A stretch of 25,810 nt of DNA from contig JACPAV010000059.1 of NCBI GenBank assembly GCA_016180645.1, forward strand, positions 1-25,810, read 5' to 3'. This document shows, in pieces, positions 23,314-25,810 of this stretch. The notes under the pieces are model-generated. The model was given only the letters and a program-made list of their open reading frames with translations, was not told the DNA's origin and did no database searches. The stretch's first letter is position 1. Every line of letters starts with the position of its first letter. The stretch comes from Nitrospirota bacterium. GTDB taxonomy: Bacteria; JACPQY01. The position numbers were made by a program, and so were the translations under genes.

Positions 23314-23349
23314 GGTTTCTCTCTTTCGTTGTCAAAGAACCGTCAAACT

Positions 23350-23432
23350 TACCCGGAGAGGGATTTGCACCCCCACGCCCGTTACGGCACCTGGGCCTGA
23401 GCCAGGCGCGTCTGCTGTTCCGCCATCCGGGT
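23350..23432 (-). tRNA. tRNA-Leu (CAG)
   Basis: Type II. Acceptor ACCCGGA/TCCGGGT, A73; anticodon arm CCTGG-CTCAGGC-CCAGG; T loop TGCAAAT (G55). A frame with ribosome binding site GGAGGAGAGG (ATG at 23500) runs into this gene on the same strand. Confidence 0.9.
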
Positions 23433-23684
23433 GTCAAACGTCTCGGAGTCGCGACTCGAATCCGGACGCCAAAAACTTCATCCCGTAGCACGGGGTTCAT
23501 TGCCTCTCCTCCAAAATGCAGGGACAGACCAAATGAAAACATTCCACGGTCACGGTTGGCTCCTCGAGTGTTTTGTTCGGGGGCTCGCCGCGACCTATAA
23601 GGTCTGCGTGCCGAGCGATCCGACTGTGAGCAGTATCGTGGCCGCGATGGACCACAACACTGATAGGACAAACGAGAAGGAGCC
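23433..23684. other. 252-bp gap inside the tRNA array
   Basis: I find no complete tRNA. Visible structure includes the 12-bp palindrome GAGTCGCGACTC (23445-23456), the hairpin CCCGT-AGC-ACGGG at about 23482-23494, and GACC-TATAA-GGTC at about 23591. On the minus strand the frame MNEKKKDPFFTN... (start 23795) passes through tRNA-Phe and ends here with a hydrophobic segment. A strong ribosome binding site plus ATG lies at 23500. A decayed tRNA cannot be excluded. Confidence 0.4.
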
Positions 23685-23757
23685 TGGCCACTCCAGGAAT
23701 CGAACCTGGCTCTGTCCCTTTTCAGGGGACCGCATCGACCACGGTTGCTCAGTGGCC
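23685..23757 (-). tRNA. tRNA-Phe (GAA)
   Basis: Acceptor GGCCACT/AGTGGCC, A73; anticodon arm GTCCC-CTGAAAA-GGGAC; T loop TTCGATT. The acceptor helix can extend by three more pairs into the flanks (CCT/AGG). Confidence 0.9.
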
Positions 23758-23834
23758 AGGTTCGTAAAGAACGGGTCTTTCTTCTTCTCGTTCATGTTCG
23801 TACCCTCATTGTGCCAGATTGAACTCCCAAGTCA

Positions 23835-23910
23835 ATGCCGGGGTGGGAATCGAACCCACGACCACGACGTTTAAGGCGTCGGCTCCGATGCCAACACAGA
23901 GTGCCCGGCA
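23835..23910 (-). tRNA. suppressor-type tRNA, anticodon TTA (UAA stop), Gln-like
   Basis: Acceptor TGCCGGG/CCCGGCA, U73; D arm CTCT...GGAG; anticodon arm CGACG-CCTTAAA-CGTCG; T arm GTGGG-TTCGATT-CCCAC. The centred 7-nt loop gives anticodon UUA with C33, A37 and A38. The D arm is nearly the same as in the neighbouring tRNA-Gln(CTG), and both have a U1-A72 pair, a Gln identity feature. A Leu (TAA) reading would need an off-centre loop, and the short variable region (TGGTC) is wrong for Leu. Predicted to read UAA and perhaps UAG. Confidence 0.75.
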
Positions 23911-23919
23911 ACTAACTTG

Positions 23920-23995
23920 ATCCCAGGGAAGGAGTCGAACCTTCAACCAACGGTTTCAGAGACCGTGCTCCGATGCCGGTACAGAGTGCCTGGGA
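23920..23995 (-). tRNA. tRNA-Gln (CTG)
   Basis: Acceptor TCCCAGG/CCTGGGA (U1-A72), U73; D arm CTCT...GGAG; anticodon arm ACGGT-CTCTGAA-ACCGT; T loop TTCGACT. Probable parent or sister of the UUA-anticodon gene 10 nt away. Confidence 0.88.
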
Positions 23996-23998
23996 ATA

Positions 23999-24072
23999 TG
24001 CCCCCGGCAGGATTCGAACCCGTATCTCTCAGTTACGGTGTTCCGGGTAGAAACCGGAGCCGGTACGGGGGC
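23999..24072 (-). tRNA. tRNA-Arg (TCT)-like, D arm missing, long variable region
   Basis: Acceptor GCCCCCG/CGGGGGC with A73, and a T arm (ACGGG-TTCGAAT-CCTGC, one mismatch). The only good anticodon arm is TCCGG-TTTCTAC-CCGGA. It leaves just 7 nt (TACCGGC) between acceptor and anticodon stems, and 18 nt in the variable region. Comparison with the Gln gene suggests the D stem was lost while the D-loop word TACCGGC was kept. Total length is normal (74 nt). It may be non-functional. Confidence 0.55.
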
Positions 24073-24079
24073 CTGAACT

Positions 24080-24151
24080 AGCCCTCGGCGGGAGTTGCAC
24101 CCGCACCCATCCGCTTAGGAGGCGGACCCCTGTCTGTTCGGGATCGAGGGC
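24080..24151 (-). tRNA. tRNA-Arg (CCT)
   Basis: Acceptor GCCCTCG/CGAGGGC, U73; anticodon arm TCCGC-CTCCTAA-GCGGA; D stem CCC/GGG; T loop TGCAACT (G55). Confidence 0.88.
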
Positions 24152-24177
24152 GGTACCTGGTTTTAGGAGTGAAGTGT

Positions 24178-24196
24178 CGGCGTAGAGGGACTACGC
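24178..24196. repeat. single hairpin with AGGGA loop, possible element remnant
   Basis: GGCGTAG-AGGGA-CTACGCC is a perfect 7-bp stem with the same 5-nt loop as one hairpin of the twin-hairpin insert in tRNA-Pro(CGG). It lies between tRNA-Arg(CCT) and tRNA-Tyr. The second hairpin is not evident. Confidence 0.5.
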
Positions 24197-24222
24197 CTGT
24201 CTTTGCCGGTGGGACCTGAACT

Positions 24223-24310
24223 TGGTGGAGGCGGCAGGACTCGAACCTGCGAAGAGGTTTCCCTCAACTGCTCTACAGGCAGCCGCATTTGCCGCTGATG
24301 CTACACCTCC
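24223..24310 (-). tRNA. tRNA-Tyr (GTA)
   Basis: Type II, 88 nt including an encoded CCA after A73. Acceptor GGAGGTG/CGCCTCC; anticodon arm CTGC-CTGTAGA-GCAG; long variable arm (GAGG...CCTC); T loop TTCGAGT. Confidence 0.92.
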
Positions 24311-24377
24311 GAAATCCTCGGAGTCCGCACCAGCAGTGCTATACAGCAGGTTCATCCGTGTCTTCATGCCGATGAGT

Positions 24378-24524
24378 CTACCTCTGTCTCGTCGCTTCGT
24401 CAATTTCCTTCTTCATGGCCTCTTCCTCGGCCCGAAGCTGAGGTGTCTTCTTGGGCGCCAAGCCCTTCTTGTGCGGCTTGCACAGGCCGCACGAGCGCCT
24501 CTTACGTTTGTACACGGCACCCAT
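24378..24524 (-). CDS. small Lys/Arg-rich CxxC protein inside the tRNA array
   Basis: The gene encodes 48 aa. It has a basic start, a CGLC pair followed by KPHKKG (MGAVYKRKRRSCGLCKPHKK), then APKKTPQLRAEEEAMKKEID. The 'SCxLCKPHK' pattern recurs, as far as I recall, in small uncharacterised bacterial proteins, so I think this is a real gene rather than a shadow. It is on the same strand as the tRNAs, between tRNA-Arg(CCG) and tRNA-Tyr, and fills an otherwise unusual gap. The frame is open for 16 more codons upstream, but those overlap the tRNA-Arg(CCG) 3' end, so I prefer the ATG at 24524. A role in RNA binding is only a guess from composition. It ends with TAG. Confidence 0.6.
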   Translation of the reverse strand: MGAVYKRKRRSCGLCKPHKKGLAPKKTPQLRAEEEAMKKEIDEATRQR

Positions 24525-24545
24525 GCCGAGATTGTCCCAAAAACT

Positions 24546-24638
24546 TGCCCTCGGTGGGCCTCGATCCCACAATCTTCAGGCTCGGAACCTGACGTGCCCC
24601 GTAATGCGGGGCGCGCGATCCCTTCGCACCGCGAGGGC
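24546..24638 (-). tRNA. tRNA-Arg (CCG) with extra hairpin before the anticodon arm
   Basis: The total is 93 nt. Acceptor GCCCTCG/CGAGGGC, A73; D arm GTGCG-AAGGGAT-CGCGC; anticodon arm TCAGG-TTCCGAG-CCTGA; T arm GTGGG-ATCGAGG-CCCAC (A54). Between the D and anticodon arms lies an extra hairpin, GCCCCG-CATTA-CGGGGC, plus three bases, where normally one base is found. The hairpin resembles GCCCCGC-AGGAT-GCGGGGC of the insert in tRNA-Pro(CGG). Confidence 0.75.
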
Positions 24639-24682
24639 GCGAAGGGGAAAAGAAAGGGGCACCCCTCTTTCCCCTCCAAACT

Positions 24683-24754
24683 TGGGACCGGAAGGAGTCG
24701 AACCTTCGACCTCTCGCATGTCGAGCGAACGTTCCACCGCTGAACTACGGTCCC
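24683..24754 (-). tRNA. tRNA-Val (GAC), C33
   Basis: Acceptor GGGACCG/CGGTCCC, A73; anticodon arm TTCGC-TCGACAT-GCGAG with C33; T loop TTCGACT. Confidence 0.85.
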
Positions 24755-24755
24755 G

Positions 24756-24827
24756 TGGAGCCGACTGGAATCGAACCAGCAGTATCGACAATGCCATTGT
24801 CGCGTGTTCCCGTTACACCACGGCCCC
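24756..24827 (-). tRNA. tRNA-Ala (GGC)
   Basis: Acceptor GGGGCCG/CGGCTCC, A73; anticodon arm CGACA-ATGGCAT-TGTCG; T loop TTCGATT. The usual Ala G3-U70 pair is present (G3 opposite T70). It is one base from tRNA-Val(GAC). Confidence 0.9.
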
Positions 24828-24835
24828 CAAAACTC

Positions 24836-24978
24836 TGCGGCTGGTGAGATTCGAACTCACACGCTGCTCCGTCCGTACCTGGCCAGGATGGCTTGGTACT
24901 GCGAGACGATGCAGCGCCAGGACGGCGCTGCATATAACCGCTGTAGCGGAGTGGCCTCTCCAATTGACCGACAGCCGC
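24836..24978 (-). tRNA. tRNA-Arg (ACG) interrupted in the anticodon loop
   Basis: The gene is 143 nt long. Acceptor GCGGCTG/CAGCCGC, A73; D arm GGTC-AATTGGAGA-GGCC; anticodon stem CTCCG/CGGAG; T arm GTGAG-TTCGAAT-CTCAC. The anticodon loop contains a 68-nt insert flanked by TAC. Removing it gives the loop CTACGGA, anticodon ACG, and a 75-nt cloverleaf. The insert is too short for a group I intron. Confidence 0.82.
24875..24942 (-). mobile_element. twin-hairpin insert, copy 1 (68 nt) in tRNA-Arg(ACG)
   Basis: Read with the tRNA it begins AGCGGTTATATGC and ends CCAGGTAC. Hairpin 1 is GCAGCGCC-GTCCT-GGCGCTGC. Hairpin 2 is GTACC-AA-GCC-ATCCT-GGC-CA-GGTAC. TAC occurs at both borders, so the exact cut point is ambiguous by three bases. 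The same family occurs twice in tRNA-Pro(CGG), in the opposite orientation. Confidence 0.85.
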
Positions 24979-24988
24979 GCAAACCTAC

Positions 24989-25062
24989 GGTGGCCGACCG
25001 GAATCGAACCGGCGTGAGCGTGGGCCACAACCACGCGCCTTACCAACATCGGCCACGGCCAC
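24989..25062 (-). tRNA. tRNA-His (GTG)
   Basis: Acceptor GTGGCCG/CGGCCAC, C73; anticodon arm CGTGG-TTGTGGC-CCACG; T loop TTCGATT. The base at -1 is T, so the G-1 that pairs with C73 in most bacterial tRNA-His is not encoded. Confidence 0.9.
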
Positions 25063-25078
25063 ACTTCAATAAACTTCG

Positions 25079-25127
25079 GGACGGCGCCAGGATGGCTTGG
25101 CCATCCCGCGACTGGCCGGATGCCACC
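25079..25127. repeat. degenerate twin-hairpin copy 4 between tRNA genes
   Basis: It shares GCCAGGATGGCTTGG with the plus strand of copy 1, giving GCC-AGGAT-GGC. A second small hairpin TGGC-CGGAT-GCCA follows at the expected position. The remaining sequence has diverged. It sits between tRNA-Pro(GGG) and tRNA-His, not inside a tRNA. Confidence 0.6.
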
Positions 25128-25129
25128 AA

Positions 25130-25201
25130 GCGGGACGCTAGGATTCGGACCTGGGGCCACTCGCTCCCCGAACGAGTGCTCTATCTCTGAGCTACGTCCC
25201 G
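25130..25201 (-). tRNA. tRNA-Pro (GGG), C33
   Basis: Acceptor CGGGACG/CGTCCCG with C1-G72, typical of Pro; anticodon arm CTCGT-TCGGGGA-GCGAG with C33; T loop TCCGAAT (C55). Base 73 is C and the base before position 1 is G, so one extra G-C pair is possible, as in tRNA-His. Confidence 0.8.
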
Positions 25202-25207
25202 CAAGTT

Positions 25208-25281
25208 TCAGGGCGGTGAGAATCGAACTCACGGCCTCCCGGTTCCAAGCCGGGTGCTCTTGTCCCCTGAGCTACGCCCTG
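25208..25281 (-). tRNA. tRNA-Pro (TGG)
   Basis: Acceptor CAGGGCG/CGCCCTG (C1-G72), A73; antic­odon arm CCCGG-CTTGGAA-CCGGG; canonical T loop TTCGATT. Confidence 0.92.
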
Positions 25282-25323
25282 TCTTCATTTCGGGCTGCTC
25301 GGAATCGAGCCGAGTCCACATGC

Positions 25324-25389
25324 CACGTTGATCGCCCCGCATCCTGCGGGGCTTTCCTATCGTGGTACCAGGACTCCCTGTCCAGGTGC
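25324..25389 (+). mobile_element. twin-hairpin insert, copy 3 (66 nt) in the anticodon loop of tRNA-Pro(CGG)
   Basis: On the plus strand it reads CACGTTGATCGCC...CCAGGTGC. Hairpin 1 is GCCCCGC-ATCCT-GCGGGGC. Hairpin 2 is GTACC-A-GGAC-TCCCT-GTCC-A-GGTGC. It aligns with copy 2 over 66 nt, apart from a one-base register slip in the middle third. TGC flanks both ends. Stem bases differ from the other copies but remain paired. Confidence 0.82.
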
Positions 25390-25412
25390 TCCCGAAGCAT
25401 GGATGCGACCAC

Positions 25413-25478
25413 TACAGCGTTATATGCAGGCCATCCTGGCCTGCTTCCTTTCGCAGTACCAAGCCGTCCTCGGCCAGG
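25413..25478 (+). mobile_element. twin-hairpin insert, copy 2 (66 nt) in the D loop of tRNA-Pro(CGG)
   Basis: On the plus strand it reads TACAGCGTTATATGC...GGCCAGG followed by TAC. Hairpin 1 is GCAGGCC-ATCCT-GGCCTGC. Hairpin 2 is GTACC-AA-GCCG-TCCT-CGGC-CA-GGTAC. It is closely similar to copy 1 (shared TTATATGCAG, CGCAGTACCAAGCC and GGCCAGGTAC) but is inverted relative to the tRNA that carries it. Confidence 0.85.
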
Positions 25479-25492
25479 TACACCACACCCCG

Positions 25493-25566
25493 TGGTGCGC
25501 CGGGATGGAGTTGAACCATCATCTCCGCGTTATCGGCACGGTGCTCTGCCGTTGAGCTACGGGCGC
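25493..25566 (-). tRNA. tRNA-Ile (GAT), C33
   Basis: Acceptor GCGCCCG/CCGGCGC with one C/C mismatch, A73 and encoded CCA; anticodon arm CCGTG-CCGATAA-CGCGG with C33; T loop TTCAACT. Confidence 0.87.
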
Positions 25567-25576
25567 GTTCACACTT

Positions 25577-25649
25577 TGGGTCCGGTGGGATTTGCACCCA
25601 CAGCTCCCCGGTTAAAGGCCGGGTACTCTGTCTGTTGAGTTACGGACCC
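25577..25649 (-). tRNA. tRNA-Lys (TTT), C33
   Basis: Acceptor GGGTCCG/CGGACCC, A73; anticodon arm CCCGG-CCTTTAA-CCGGG with C33; T loop TGCAAAT (G55). It is the first gene of the array in transcription order. No clear -35/-10 pair is visible upstream on this strand. Confidence 0.9.
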
Positions 25650-25652
25650 GTG

Positions 25653-25712
25653 ATCCCACCACCTGTCACTAGGTCGAAAACCTGCCTTCCGGCAGTGACA
25701 AGGTGGTGGGAT
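25653..25712 (+). promoter_or_regulatory. perfect three-way-junction palindrome overlapping a ribosome binding site
   Basis: A 12-bp outer stem ATCCCACCACCT/AGGTGGTGGGAT continues (one bulged A) into GTCACT/AGTGAC. It encloses two hairpins, AGGT-CGAAA-ACCT and GCC-TTCC-GGC. The right arm of the outer stem contains the purine-rich AAGGTGGTGGG and the first two bases of the next ATG, so the folded RNA would hide the start. It also lies just upstream of the tRNA array on the other strand and could act there. Confidence 0.65.
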
Positions 25713-25810
25713 GATGACAAAACACCTGCGCAAGCATCTTTCTGGTAAGGGTTGGAGTTCTGGAAAGACCCTTGCGCTTACCGTGCCGCTGGACGCGGGA
25801 CGGCGATGCG
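25711..25810 (+). CDS. start of an unidentified gene, cut by the window end
   Basis: Thirty-three codons are visible (MMTKHLRKHLSGKGW, then SSGKTLALTVPLDAGRR) and the frame is open to the end of the window. AAGGTGGTGGG precedes the double ATG. The start is basic and polar. Too little is present to name a function. Its ribosome binding site is part of the three-way-junction palindrome, and it is divergent from the tRNA array. Confidence 0.5.
   Translation, partial: MMTKHLRKHLSGKGWSSGKTLALTVPLDAGRRC

Larger units (their letters stand above)
25290..25492 (-). tRNA. tRNA-Pro (CGG) interrupted twice (D loop and anticodon loop)
   Basis: The gene spans 203 nt. Acceptor CGGGGTG/CAGCCCG (C1-G72, one G/G mismatch), A73; T arm CTCGG-CTCGATT-CCGAG; anticodon stem CATGC/GCATG. 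Two 66-nt inserts of one family interrupt the D loop (25413-25478) and the anticodon loop (25324-25389). Each is flanked by a 3-nt repeat (GTA, GCA). Without them the D arm is GTG-TAGTGGTCG-CAT, with A14 and GG in place, and the anticodon loop is TTCGGGA. The product is a normal 71-nt Pro tRNA. The 5' end abuts the CCA of tRNA-Ile(GAT). Confidence 0.75.

Noticed and set aside
23440-23475. T-arm-like string GACTCGAATCCGG suggesting another tRNA
   Set aside because: No acceptor, anticodon or D arm can be built around it; it is part of the palindrome GAGTCGCGACTC.
23835-23910. Alternative reading as tRNA-Leu(TAA)
   Set aside because: It would need the anticodon off-centre in the loop, the variable region is short, and a proper type II tRNA-Leu(TAA) is already present at 23231-23313.
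24311-24377. Further tRNA between tRNA-Tyr and the small CxxC gene
   Set aside because: No T-loop-like sequence or paired acceptor is present.
24875-24942. Group I intron in tRNA-Arg(ACG)
   Set aside because: At 68 nt it is far too short and has only two small hairpins, without the P3-P8 core.
21594-25649. CRISPR array
   Set aside because: The regularly spaced conserved strings are tRNA T arms and anticodon arms; units fold as tRNAs and are not identical repeats.

Overview
This is a GC-rich stretch (about 60% by eye) from a bacterium that I cannot place taxonomically. It carries an accessory island of recombinases, toxin-antitoxin type modules, an RNA ligase and a very dense tRNA array. Rhs (YD-repeat) fragments at the left edge, Shine-Dalgarno starts, tyrosine recombinases and Fic/AbiE/MNT-HEPN modules all point to a bacterial chromosome, integrative element or plasmid. 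A phage-like or ICE-like origin for the array is possible but not shown.

Layout. (1) 1-1662: an orphan Rhs core tip with a small membrane protein, then a broken Rhs fragment. (2) 2018-10438, minus strand: two very large tyrosine recombinases whose genes overlap by ATGA (10438 to 5766), three small genes of unknown function (two are membrane proteins), an HTH-containing protein with its own promoter region, and a CoiA-like nuclease. (3) 10439-14452, plus strand: MNT/HEPN and AbiEi/AbiEii pairs and a VapC-like remnant. A 182-bp direct repeat flanks the MNT/HEPN pair. (4) 14453-16878, minus strand: an SF2 helicase and an unknown protein. (5) 17122-21467, plus strand: a long inverted repeat, a T4 Rnl1-like RNA ligase overlapping a catalytically degenerate XerC-like gene, a basic protein, and the 'mobile mystery' pair (XRE regulator plus Fic protein). 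(6) 21594-25649, minus strand: 35 tRNA genes or tRNA-like genes in 4.06 kb. (7) 25653-25810: a 60-nt three-way-junction palindrome covering the ribosome binding site of a gene that runs off the window.

The tRNA array is the remarkable part. It holds at least one tRNA for each of the 20 amino acids (the Glu gene is degenerate; the only Met gene is an initiator). It also has a Gln-like tRNA with anticodon UUA, a predicted ochre suppressor. Ten tRNAs have C instead of the near-universal U33, and 19 lack U54 or U55 in the T loop. Two genes are interrupted by a family of 66-68 nt twin-hairpin elements with 3-nt direct repeats: tRNA-Arg(ACG) in the anticodon loop, and tRNA-Pro(CGG) in both the D loop and the anticodon loop. 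Precise removal restores a normal cloverleaf each time, and the hairpins covary between copies. Other tRNAs carry smaller hairpin insertions or lack a D arm.

Working idea (inference): the element brings its own tRNA set together with an RNA-sealing enzyme. This would fit protection of translation against anticodon nucleases, since U33 lies next to the cut site and Rnl1 seals cleaved anticodon loops. It could also fit maturation of the interrupted tRNAs. Neither role is proven by sequence alone.
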